From: Bacteroidales bacterium
Lineage (GTDB): Bacteria > Bacteroidota > Bacteroidia > Bacteroidales > GCA-2748055
DNA length: 9,192 bases
Direction of reading: 5' to 3'
NCBI GenBank assembly: GCA_024763595.1
Contig: JANTFK010000097.1
Span: 1 to 9,192 of the forward strand
Shown here: piece by piece, positions 1 through 6,544 of the stretch
How positions within the stretch are numbered: position 1 is the stretch's first letter
Layout: each line of letters starts with the position of its first letter
Translations under genes and position numbers: made by a program
The notes under the pieces: generated by a model
What the model was told of the DNA's origin: nothing
Seen by the model: only the letters and a program-made list of their open reading frames with translations
Database searches by the model: none

Positions 1-1
1 C

Positions 2-1321
2 GAAGTGTATTACGCAGGCATATGCGATAAATGTGAGGATGCGTACAATGATGCAAATAGCAGCAGGATATGGGTAGCCTATCTCAACAGGGTAAATCAG
101 TGGATGTCCCAACGCGGCAGGCAGATCATGGCATGGGTAGAGTTCCCGTTGTTGCAAGAAGATATTTTGAAGCTGCCCGATGATGTTATTGATGGTATTA
201 TGAATTCAGGCAGAAGTGATGAATGGATAGGTAATGAAAACAGAGCCGGTATTGAACAACTCTCTTACAACTCCATGCAGGGATCGGAATATCTTTTCCC
301 AAATTACTTTCCGGTAACCTACAGGGGCCGGTATACAGACGGCAGGCTCAGTGAGACCTGTGGTGCTGTATTAAACCTGGAGTCGAGGGGGGCAAATCTT
401 ATTGGTACTTTTGCGGCTGCCTGGGATGATGCCGGTTTGCACAATGAAACCTTCTGGCTGGGATGGGCCACTGTCACGCAATATGGCTGGACCAAAAGTA
501 CTCCGTCACTGCAGCAAAGCATTGCTGATTTCATGGATCTCTTCTATGGATATAATAGTCCGGATATGGTAGAAGCTTACCGGATGCTGGAAGAAGGCGC
601 CAGGTTTTATGAAGCATTGTGGGACAGGGTACCTTCAAAAGAGCGCACGAAAGGCTATGGAAGTTCTTTTGGAAAAGGTATCGGAGGGGATATGACAGAT
701 CTGCTCTTACAGATGCCGCCATTGCCTTCGGGTAAAAATTTAATGATGGTACCGTCTTTTCGCAGTCGGTATGCCACAAAGATTGAAGAGGCTTCCATCC
801 TGCTTAAAACAAATGATCTGCTGATCGCTCAATTGATGCGGAGTCTTACCAGGGTAAGTTACAATCGTTATAATCTGGAAGTGTTGCTGGCGATCGCTTT
901 TTTGGAACGTTATACCATGGAGAGTGTGCTTAACCTGGCTAAAATCGAGGATTATCTGGTAGCAGCGTCAAAAACTGATAAAGACCCTGCAAAAGCAGTA
1001 ACCCTGCTATTGGAAGCTTATCGCTTATCAGGGCAAATAGTACAGGACCAGAAAAGCATGTGGTCAGATTTTTCCGCCATCTGGTATAAAAGCAGGCTTC
1101 CTAAAAATATGCGTGTTGGAGGCAAAGATTACGATCATGTATTTGATGATGTGAAAGATCATTTTGCAGACCGGCGAATCGGGTTGGAATATATGCTGGC
1201 CCCTTTTGAAAGAATGGCAATCGAAGCATGGCGACAACAGCTGTATCATGTCATTAACGACTTTGCCGGGCTCCATAACATTCCTGTAAAAGAGCCGGAG
1301 CCCGGGCGATTGGAAGATTAA
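2..1321 (+). CDS. GH20-like beta-N-acetylhexosaminidase, C-terminal part (5' end outside the window)
   Basis: This gene is open at the left edge. The reading frame continues upstream of the first GTG (position 5), so that codon is an internal Val and not a start. The first full codon is Glu, followed by Val-Tyr-Tyr-Ala-Gly; the preceding base is C, which would fit a GAC Asp. This matches the Asp-Glu-Val catalytic motif of GH20 hexosaminidases, where Glu is the acid/base. Counting Val as residue 1, later barrel-like strands follow: an M-A-W-V-E-F stretch around residues 42-47 and a W-D-D-A-G-L-H-N-E-T-F-W stretch around 140-151, typical of the last barrel strand. Residues of about 165-438 look largely helical and hydrophilic, a long extension after the barrel. 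GH20 enzymes release terminal GlcNAc or GalNAc from glycans, usually outside the cytoplasm. The signal peptide would lie upstream and cannot be seen. The stop interlocks with that of the convergent esterase gene. Family assignment is by motif pattern only; a related TIM-barrel glycosidase family is possible. Confidence 0.72.
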   Translation, partial: EVYYAGICDKCEDAYNDANSSRIWVAYLNRVNQWMSQRGRQIMAWVEFPLLQEDILKLPDDVIDGIMNSGRSDEWIGNENRAGIEQLSYNSMQGSEYLFPNYFPVTYRGRYTDGRLSETCGAVLNLESRGANLIGTFAAAWDDAGLHNETFWLGWATVTQYGWTKSTPSLQQSIADFMDLFYGYNSPDMVEAYRMLEEGARFYEALWDRVPSKERTKGYGSSFGKGIGGDMTDLLLQMPPLPSGKNLMMVPSFRSRYATKIEEASILLKTNDLLIAQLMRSLTRVSYNRYNLEVLLAIAFLERYTMESVLNLAKIEDYLVAASKTDKDPAKAVTLLLEAYRLSGQIVQDQKSMWSDFSAIWYKSRLPKNMRVGGKDYDHVFDDVKDHFADRRIGLEYMLAPFERMAIEAWRQQLYHVINDFAGLHNIPVKEPEPGRLED

Positions 1322-2643
1322 ACCTGCAACCACCTGTCGAACCAGGCAAACGCATCCTGTTGCATCTGCCTGTCAAACTTATGGGGTCCCGGGTAAAACC
1401 TGGCATTGTAACGCCCGTTCGCCCCCGCTTTGGTATACACCTCTTTCAGGATCCGGTCGGCCCTTTGCATTTCAGGCAGGGTATAGAGATCATCATCCGA
1501 ATTGTTCAGAACAAGTGTCGGCAGTGGAGCCCTTATGCCAAGGATCTCGGGAAAATCCATGTAACGGGGCAATAACGGGGTATAAGTCATCCAGGTATGT
1601 GTATATGATTTGTTCAGCAGGAAGTCATTCCAGGTAGACATAAACCCCACACATACCGCACATTTTATACGCGGATCGGCACCACCCAGGTAGACGGTCC
1701 TCAGACCCCCGCCGGAGAGCCCACCGCATCCGATACGCGCTGCATCCACATCTTTCCGGTTGCAGAGTATATCCACCGCTTTCATATCTTCTGCCAGGAA
1801 AACTCCCGGCCAGGTTGTGCCAGCGCAGAACAGGGTTTTTGACATGATATTTTCATGTTCTCCTGCCCAGGTGTTATAAAGGGCAATATTTGCCGGATTC
1901 TCCGGATCTGCATCTGACTTCCCGTCCACATTGCAGGGTCCCCATTCAATACCGTCGATATCTCCATACAGTATCCTGCGGCTGGCAAAGGCAAATGTGT
2001 CATGAACAAGTACAACATACCCCCTTCTGGCTGCCTCGTTGGCCCAGGCCAGACCCTCATAACTCTTTTCCTGGTGGTCCAGTACAAAACCGGGTGTATC
2101 AGCGGAAACACGGGTGATTTTTCTTTTCCCCAGGTATTTATTTCCACCGTGATCATGAAGCCCCAAAATGGCTGGCAAAGGCCCATTGGCCCCCTGCGGT
2201 TTTAACAAAATGGCTTTTGTGGACCTTCCGTATGGTAAGTGCCAGCTGAGTTCCTCTATCTCCAGGCCATCATAGTTATATTGCCTCTCTACTGTTACTT
2301 CAGGCACAGCACCGGCGGGCGGGGGAGCAACTGATTCCAGCAGTTTCCTGCCGGCAGTAACTTTCCATTGATCCAGGTCGCTCCAGTCATCATGCCGGAA
2401 TGAGAGCGGGGCCGGATCGCCCACCAGGGAGGCTGCCCAGGAACCATACTGGCCGATAATGCTTTTCCCGGCAGTGCCTGGTAGCAATTCTGCAGCCATA
2501 TTGCCTGTAATTTCTTCCGCATTGTATGCATTGTCTGCATCTGTTGAAAATCCGGCCATGGAGACCGGAAGAAAGGGAAGTGTGCCCATGGCTGCTGCGG
2601 ATTTAAGGAATGCTCTTCGTGAACTGGATCTTGAACTGGACAT
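1318..2643 (-). CDS. Tat-exported alpha/beta-hydrolase (acetyl-xylan-esterase / dienelactone-hydrolase type)
   Basis: This 441-residue protein starts with a Tat signal: twin Arg at 9-10 in S-R-R-A-F-L-K, then a hydrophobic run ending near Ala30. The fold is an alpha/beta-hydrolase. There is an H-D-H-G-G loop at 163-167 (oxyanion region), a nucleophile elbow G-L-S-G-G with Ser310, a probable acid among Asp383-385 in N-N-S-D-D-D, and the catalytic His421 in P-G-P-H-K-F. The long N-terminal region before the HGG loop and the segment between loop and elbow resemble the large bacterial esterases related to acetyl xylan esterases. The likely role is removing acyl groups from a polysaccharide in the periplasm or at the surface. 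The ATG at 2643 is chosen because it places the Tat motif near the N terminus; its upstream is AT-rich with no Shine-Dalgarno sequence. The n-region is encoded by a short 12-bp tandem duplication. The substrate is unknown; the hydrolase fold is secure and the ester specificity is inferred. Confidence 0.88.
   Translation of the reverse strand: MSSSRSSSRRAFLKSAAAMGTLPFLPVSMAGFSTDADNAYNAEEITGNMAAELLPGTAGKSIIGQYGSWAASLVGDPAPLSFRHDDWSDLDQWKVTAGRKLLESVAPPPAGAVPEVTVERQYNYDGLEIEELSWHLPYGRSTKAILLKPQGANGPLPAILGLHDHGGNKYLGKRKITRVSADTPGFVLDHQEKSYEGLAWANEAARRGYVVLVHDTFAFASRRILYGDIDGIEWGPCNVDGKSDADPENPANIALYNTWAGEHENIMSKTLFCAGTTWPGVFLAEDMKAVDILCNRKDVDAARIGCGGLSGGGLRTVYLGGADPRIKCAVCVGFMSTWNDFLLNKSYTHTWMTYTPLLPRYMDFPEILGIRAPLPTLVLNNSDDDLYTLPEMQRADRILKEVYTKAGANGRYNARFYPGPHKFDRQMQQDAFAWFDRWLQV
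2620..2643 (-). repeat. 12-bp tandem duplication in the Tat signal n-region
   Basis: In the coding direction the sequence TCCAGTTCA occurs twice at a 12-base spacing, encoding Ser-Ser-Ser-Arg-Ser-Ser-Ser-Arg just before the twin-arginine motif. On the plus strand this is seen as TGAACTGGATCT followed by TGAACTGGACAT. The period is a multiple of three, so copy changes keep the frame. Two copies only, so chance or Ser-codon bias cannot be excluded. Confidence 0.6.
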
Positions 2644-2803
2644 GGTTCTTAAGATTTAGTAAATAATCAATTGAAGGTTAGCAACTACGAATGCTCAGGT
2701 TCAGCTGGCTGCGCCGTGCTAAAGATTTCCCGCATCAAACCACGGGGAGAATCAATGTTTCTTTGTATCTTCCCTTCGCTACAACAACAATATCACGAAA
2801 ATA
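2644..2803. promoter_or_regulatory. Divergent intergenic region between the esterase gene and the GH109-like operon
   Basis: These 160 bases separate two divergently transcribed genes and must hold, or lie next to, both promoters. On the plus strand TTTCTTTG at 2758-2765 is one base away from the Bacteroidota sigma-70 -7 element TAnnTTTG and would give a leader of roughly 30 nt before the ATG at 2804. I found no convincing TTG-type -33 box at the usual distance, so the promoter call is weak. On the minus strand no good -7 match was seen. An imperfect inverted repeat lies at 2724-2753. The leader just before ATG 2804 is A-rich (ACAACAACAATATCACG) with no Shine-Dalgarno sequence, as expected for this phylum. 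Confidence 0.4.
2724..2753. repeat. Imperfect inverted repeat, possible operator or hairpin
   Basis: The left arm GATTTCCCG (2724-2732) can pair with CGGGGAGAATC (2743-2753) over nine base pairs if two G residues (2747 and 2749) bulge out, leaving a 10-nt loop. It sits about 80 bases upstream of the esterase start and 50 bases upstream of the GH109-like start, just before the candidate -7 element. The position suits a regulator site serving both directions, but this is inference from one copy. Confidence 0.3.
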
Positions 2804-4147
2804 ATGAAGACAAGCAAGATCAACAGGCGGGATTTTATAAAAGCCTCCGCCATTATGGCTGGCGGTGTGGCATTGACCCAACCCGGAATGGCCGGGGCCC
2901 TCTTAAATGAAGAGCGCCCGCTCCGGTTGGGTTTTGTGGGAGTCGGTAGCCGCGGCTCCTATCATCTGGATGCAGCACTGGGTATTACAGGGGTTATTGT
3001 TCCTGCTGTTTGTGATGTGCAGGATGCTGCACTTTACCGTGCAAAAAGGTGGGTGGAGGAAGCAGGTCAGCCTACACCGGCCCTGTATGGTAAAACCGAT
3101 ACTGATTTTATCCGGATGTGTGAAAATGAAGAACTGGATGCCGTGATCTGTGCAACTTCATGGCAATGGCATGCCCCGGTATGCCTGGCTGCCATGAATA
3201 ACGGGAAGCATGCGGTCAGTGAGGTACCCCTCATCCTGACCATCGATCAGGCGTGGGAAATTGTGGAAACTCACGAGAAAACCGGAAAGTGGGCCACCCT
3301 GGGACTGGAACAGGCACTGCTGGAATCCCGTTATGCCATGCCCTTGTTGCATATGATACAGGAGGGAGTGCTTGGCGATATCAAACACATTACCGCAGGA
3401 TATGTGCATGACCTGAGGATGGTGAAGTTTAATCCGCAGGAGGAACCGTGGCGGTTGCAGCACTCTGTTGACCGGAACGGGAACCTCTATCCCGACCACC
3501 CCATGAACAAGATCATGGCTATGATGGACATCAATCACGGTGACAGGATCGATTACCTGGTATCGGTAAGTTCGGGAGCTACCATGCTCAATGAATATAC
3601 CAGGGAACAATACGGAAGTGCCCATCCCTATGCCACGCAAAAGATGGCCCAGGGTGATGTAAATGTTAGCCTCCTGCGTACTGTGAATGGGAAACTGATC
3701 ACCCTTAATTTCGATACCAATACACCCCATCCTAGGGGTATATTCAAGGTCCAGGGGACAAAAGGTGCTTTTATCACAGGCCACGGACTGGGTTCCCATA
3801 TATACGTGGACGGTATCACCCCTGATGCACACCTGTGGGAAGATGCCGAAAAATGGTTCAGTGAATATCCTCATCCGCTGGTGCAGAACTACCATCCTGC
3901 CCCCAGGGAAAAAGCTATCCGGGGTCATGGAAGCCGGGGAAGGGCCACCCCGCTCACCTGGCACCTGCTGGTGAAAGCACTGCGTGAAGAGAAAATGCCA
4001 TTTTTTGATGTGTACGATTCAGTGACCAGCAGTGCTGTTTCACCCCTGTCAGAGATGTCTGTGGCCAATGCAGGCCAGCCGGTATCCTTTCCGGATTTTA
4101 CCAGAGGTAAGTGGGAAAAGCAACCACCCATCGAACTCAGCCTGTAG
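2804..4147 (+). CDS. Tat-exported Gfo/Idh/MocA-fold protein, GH109-like (NAD-dependent alpha-N-acetylgalactosaminidase type)
   Basis: This 447-residue protein has a Tat signal (Arg8-Arg9 in N-R-R-D-F-I-K, hydrophobic run to about Ala30), then a Rossmann fold with the dinucleotide loop G-F-V-G-V-G-S-R-G at 43-51 and an E-V-P motif at 140-142. The family-defining stretch is R-N-G-N-L-Y-P-D-H at 224-232 followed by D-I-N-H-G-D-R. GH109 enzymes carry R-N-G-N-L-Y-P-T-H here, and the Tyr and His (Tyr229, His232) are active-site residues in the family. The C-terminal D-V-Y-D and F-P-D-F-T-R-G-x-W also match. GH109 members bind NAD tightly and cleave terminal alpha-GalNAc by transient oxidation and elimination; Tat export fits a protein that folds with its cofactor. 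Odd points: the usual P-R-P-Y segment reads P-H-P-R (Arg311), and the usual G-H-G-G-M-D reads G-H-G-S-R-G (374-379). It may therefore differ in substrate or be a plain oxidoreductase. It is the first gene of a probable three-gene operon. Confidence 0.85.
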   Translation: MKTSKINRRDFIKASAIMAGGVALTQPGMAGALLNEERPLRLGFVGVGSRGSYHLDAALGITGVIVPAVCDVQDAALYRAKRWVEEAGQPTPALYGKTDTDFIRMCENEELDAVICATSWQWHAPVCLAAMNNGKHAVSEVPLILTIDQAWEIVETHEKTGKWATLGLEQALLESRYAMPLLHMIQEGVLGDIKHITAGYVHDLRMVKFNPQEEPWRLQHSVDRNGNLYPDHPMNKIMAMMDINHGDRIDYLVSVSSGATMLNEYTREQYGSAHPYATQKMAQGDVNVSLLRTVNGKLITLNFDTNTPHPRGIFKVQGTKGAFITGHGLGSHIYVDGITPDAHLWEDAEKWFSEYPHPLVQNYHPAPREKAIRGHGSRGRATPLTWHLLVKALREEKMPFFDVYDSVTSSAVSPLSEMSVANAGQPVSFPDFTRGKWEKQPPIELSL

Positions 4148-4165
4148 AACCCGGACAACCCGGAT
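4148..4165 (+). repeat. 9-bp tandem repeat directly after the GH109-like stop codon
   Basis: AACCCGGAC is followed at once by AACCCGGAT, two copies with one mismatch, starting at the first base after the TAG stop. It forms no hairpin and has no T-run, so it is not a terminator. The rest of the 92-bp gap to the next start holds an A-rich leader and only a weak -7-like TATTCTTG at 4210-4217. Confidence 0.4.
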
Positions 4166-4239
4166 AACTAATGCATATAATAGATCAAATACCCCTGAAA
4201 CGCCGGTTGTATTCTTGTTCTGAACTAAAACCAAAAAAG

Positions 4240-5352
4240 ATGAAAAAATACCTTCCTCAGTTAGCCACATTGGTAGCCACATTGGTAGCCACATTGGTAG
4301 CCACATTAGTATCCACATTGTTTCCCGGGTGTACAAGACCCCCGGAGTTTAAGGAATTTCCAAAGATCGATGCACATGTGCACCTGGAAACATCGGAAGA
4401 TTCGTTCGTGGAGGTGCTGGAGGAAAACAATCTGAAGATGATCAGCCTGGTCACAAGGTCCGTTTCTCAACCGGAAATAGATGAAGAATTTGAATTTGCA
4501 CGGGCCCTGCATGAAAAACATCCCGGGACCATCGCTTTTGCCACCACCTTTACCATGGATGGATTCGGGGAACCGGGCTGGGAAGAGAAGACCATCAACT
4601 GGCTGCAGAAAAGCTTTGACCAGGGTGCCATAGCCCTGAAACTTTGGAAAGACATCGGGATGACCTTCCGGGATACCGACAGCAGCTTTATTATGATCGA
4701 TGATCCGAGGTTTGATCCCATCCTCGATTTTGTGGAGGAGCAGGGACTGACCTTTGTCAACCATAATGGAGAACCCAGGAATTGCTGGCTTCCGCTGGAT
4801 AAAATGACAGTAAAAGGAGACAGTAACTATTTTGCTAATCATCCTGAGTACCACATGTACCTGCATCCGGACTATCCCTCCTATGAAGAGCTGAATGCGG
4901 CCAGGGACCGCATGCTGGCGAAACATCCCGGTCTGCACTATGTGGGTTGCCACCTGGGGAGCCTGGAATGGAACGTGGACGAGCTGGCAAAAACGCTGGA
5001 CAGGTTCCCCAATATGTCGGTGGATATGGCAGCGAGGATTGTCCATTTCAAGATTCAGGACAGGGAGAAGGTGCGCAGTTTTTTTATCAAATACCAGGAC
5101 CGGTTACTGTACGGAACGGATATGGGTTTTCATGGCGATTATTCAAAGAGCTCAAGTGCCGGAAGGGCCAGGGAGATTCTCGGGATGATCTGGCTGAGCG
5201 ACTGGGCGTACTTTACAACCGACAGGATCCTGACCCAGGACGACAAAGTGAAGGAGTATCAGGGACTGGACCTCCCCGAAGCGGTGCTGAAAAAGATCTA
5301 TTACGAAAATGCACTCCGGATGTATCCCGGACTGGACTGGAACCTTAAATGA
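4240..5352 (+). CDS. Lipoprotein metal-dependent amidohydrolase (amidohydrolase_2 type)
   Basis: The frame is open from an ATG at 4171, but the ATG at 4240 is preferred. It follows an A-rich leader (CCAAAAAAG) and begins a signal peptide M-K-K directly; the earlier start would place 23 mostly charged or polar residues in front. The resulting 370-residue protein has a long hydrophobic core of repeated A-T-L-V units and a lipobox-like F-P-G-C with Cys31, so it is probably lipid-anchored outside the cytoplasm. The mature part has the amidohydrolase metal motif D-A-H-V-H (His46, His48), A-L-K-L-W around Lys134, His175 in V-N-H-N-G-E-P, His238 in G-C-H-L-G, and the final Asp294 in Y-G-T-D-M-G. These are the ligand positions of a TIM-barrel metal hydrolase, so the enzyme looks intact. 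Relatives hydrolyse amide, ester or lactone bonds or decarboxylate; the substrate here is unknown. It lies 92 bp after the GH109-like gene and 26 bp before the SGNH gene, probably co-transcribed with both. Confidence 0.85.
   Translation: MKKYLPQLATLVATLVATLVATLVSTLFPGCTRPPEFKEFPKIDAHVHLETSEDSFVEVLEENNLKMISLVTRSVSQPEIDEEFEFARALHEKHPGTIAFATTFTMDGFGEPGWEEKTINWLQKSFDQGAIALKLWKDIGMTFRDTDSSFIMIDDPRFDPILDFVEEQGLTFVNHNGEPRNCWLPLDKMTVKGDSNYFANHPEYHMYLHPDYPSYEELNAARDRMLAKHPGLHYVGCHLGSLEWNVDELAKTLDRFPNMSVDMAARIVHFKIQDREKVRSFFIKYQDRLLYGTDMGFHGDYSKSSSAGRAREILGMIWLSDWAYFTTDRILTQDDKVKEYQGLDLPEAVLKKIYYENALRMYPGLDWNLK
4261..4320 (+). repeat. 12-bp in-frame tandem repeat coding the signal-peptide core
   Basis: The unit GCCACATTGGTA is repeated three times exactly (4264-4275, 4276-4287, 4288-4299). 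A fourth copy follows with one G-to-A change (4300-4311), then a partial fifth (TCCACATTG, 4312-4320). Each unit encodes Ala-Thr-Leu-Val. The array forms nearly all of the hydrophobic core of the lipoprotein signal of the amidohydrolase. Because the unit is four codons, gain or loss of copies would change core length without shifting frame. Confidence 0.95.
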
Positions 5353-5367
5353 TTACAAACATATAAA

Positions 5368-5382
5368 ATGAAAACGATATGA
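5368..5382 (+). other. Four-codon mini-ORF overlapping the SGNH hydrolase start
   Basis: ATG AAA ACG ATA TGA encodes Met-Lys-Thr-Ile and its TGA overlaps the ATG at 5379 in an ATGA junction. It lies in the 26-bp gap between two operon genes. It could act as a coupling or start-selection element, or be the remains of an earlier start after a small indel. Chance is also quite possible, as no comparative evidence is available here. Confidence 0.3.
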
Positions 5383-6530
5383 ATCCTGTTATTAAAAATG
5401 TCTGCATGCTTTTACTGCTCCTGGGTATACAGATCACCGGATCTGCCCAGGTCCCCACTGCACAAAAACTGGATCCCAACATGGCATTACACAAGGCCGA
5501 TACGGATGGGATCGTTTGGTTCGACCCCAGGGAAGCACCCTTTGACCTGGTAGGGTTTGAATGGATCAGGGAAGATACCGTTTACAGGCGGTTGCCGGTA
5601 CACCCTGAGTGGGAGATCCGGCCCGCAGTTGACGGGCTGGCCAATCATACTGCCGGCGGAGAGGTCCGCTTCAGGACCAACAGCAAAAAAATATTTGTCA
5701 GGGTGGAACTGAGGGAAAGATCGGGCATGTACCATATGCCGGCCACCGGGCAGAGCGGGTTTGATCTCTATGTCCGCGATGGTGAAATACAACGGTATGT
5801 GAGAACCACCCGTTTTCCCCATGATTCGGTCCGTTACCGGGCCAAACTTTATGATGTTCCGGATGCACAGATGCGCTTCTTCACACTCAATTTCCCCCTC
5901 TATAACGGGGTGAATTCGGTACTGGTGGGCCTGGAGGAGGGTTCCGTGGTGGAAGCCCCCCCGCCGTTTAAACGCCCGGGGAAGGTGGTTATCTACGGAA
6001 CCTCTATTACACAGGGCGGCTGTGTGGCCAGGCCGGGTATGCTGTTTTCAAATATACTGAGCCGGAAACTGGATATACAGTTTGTGAACCTGGGCTTTTC
6101 AGGTAACGGGAGAGGTGAGCCGGCCCTGGCCCATCTGATCAGTCAGATACCCGGCACAAGCCTGATCATACTGGACTATGAAGCCAATGCGCACAAGACC
6201 ATCATCCAGACACTGGGGCCCTTTATTGATATCCTCAGGGTAAAATATCCGGAAACACCCATCCTGGTCATGTCCAAGATTCACTATGCCAGTGCAACAC
6301 CCGGGAGCCAGTCCTACCTGGACTGGATCAGTCTCAGGGATTTCCAGCAGAACCTGGTGAAAGAAAAACAAAATGCAGGCGATCAGCATATCTATTTTCT
6401 GGATGGAGGAACGATTCTCGGGGATGATTATGATGAGTGCGCTGTCGACGGTGTACATCCCACCGATCTGGGTTCCATGCGAATAGCCAGTGCCCTTCAG
6501 CCGGTCATTGAAAGGATTCTTTCGGAATAA
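5379..6530 (+). CDS. Secreted SGNH/GDSL hydrolase with N-terminal GxDLY-type domain
   Basis: This 383-residue protein starts with a Sec signal peptide (hydrophobic Met10 to about Ile19, probable cleavage after G-S-A at 21-23). An N-terminal beta-type domain of about 30-195 carries G-F-D-L-Y-V at 127-132, the signature that names the GxDLY domain found before SGNH hydrolases. The catalytic domain follows. Block I is Y-G-T-S-I-T-Q-G with nucleophile Ser209. Gly239 and Asn243 lie in N-L-G-F-S-G-N-G, and the catalytic Asp357 and His360 are in D-G-V-H-P. All catalytic positions are present. Known members with this layout are carbohydrate esterases or related hydrolases that remove acyl groups from sugars. 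It is the third gene of the probable operon after the GH109-like protein and the amidohydrolase, and would act outside the cytoplasm. No terminator is visible; its stop lies 14 bp from the stop of the convergent propeller gene. Substrate unknown. Confidence 0.88.
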   Translation: MNPVIKNVCMLLLLLGIQITGSAQVPTAQKLDPNMALHKADTDGIVWFDPREAPFDLVGFEWIREDTVYRRLPVHPEWEIRPAVDGLANHTAGGEVRFRTNSKKIFVRVELRERSGMYHMPATGQSGFDLYVRDGEIQRYVRTTRFPHDSVRYRAKLYDVPDAQMRFFTLNFPLYNGVNSVLVGLEEGSVVEAPPPFKRPGKVVIYGTSITQGGCVARPGMLFSNILSRKLDIQFVNLGFSGNGRGEPALAHLISQIPGTSLIILDYEANAHKTIIQTLGPFIDILRVKYPETPILVMSKIHYASATPGSQSYLDWISLRDFQQNLVKEKQNAGDQHIYFLDGGTILGDDYDECAVDGVHPTDLGSMRIASALQPVIERILSE

Positions 6531-6544
6531 TTCCCGTATTCCGT

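Noticed and set aside
1782..2186. 134-codon reverse ORF in another frame of the esterase gene
   Set aside because: It overlaps the region coding the HGG loop of the esterase and shows no motif of its own.
2671..2910. Forward ORF of 79 codons across the divergent intergenic region
   Set aside because: It overlaps the GH109-like start in another frame and its translation is low-complexity with no signal or domain.
3158..3964. 268-codon reverse ORF antisense to the GH109-like gene
   Set aside because: It lies wholly inside a well-supported gene with intact motifs, and its translation shows no domain, signal peptide or composition typical of a real protein.
4171..4239. Upstream ATG at 4171 as start of the amidohydrolase
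   Set aside because: It would put 23 largely polar residues, with an extra Cys, in front of a normal M-K-K lipoprotein signal; the ATG at 4240 has the A-rich leader typical of this phylum.
4148..4239. Promoter or terminator between the GH109-like and amidohydrolase genes
   Set aside because: TATTCTTG at 4210-4217 is only a one-off match to the -7 element without a -33 box, and no stem-loop with a T-run is present; co-transcription is the simpler reading.
4261..4320. Tandem array read as a CRISPR
   Set aside because: Units of 12 bp are directly adjacent with no spacers and lie inside a coding frame.
4049..4336. Reverse ORF with repeated Met-Trp-Leu-Pro units
   Set aside because: This is only the antisense reading of the 12-bp tandem array; no upstream start context or function is visible.
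4306..5046. 246-codon reverse ORF antisense to the amidohydrolase gene
   Set aside because: It is opposite a frame that carries all the expected metal-ligand motifs; its product has no recognisable motif.
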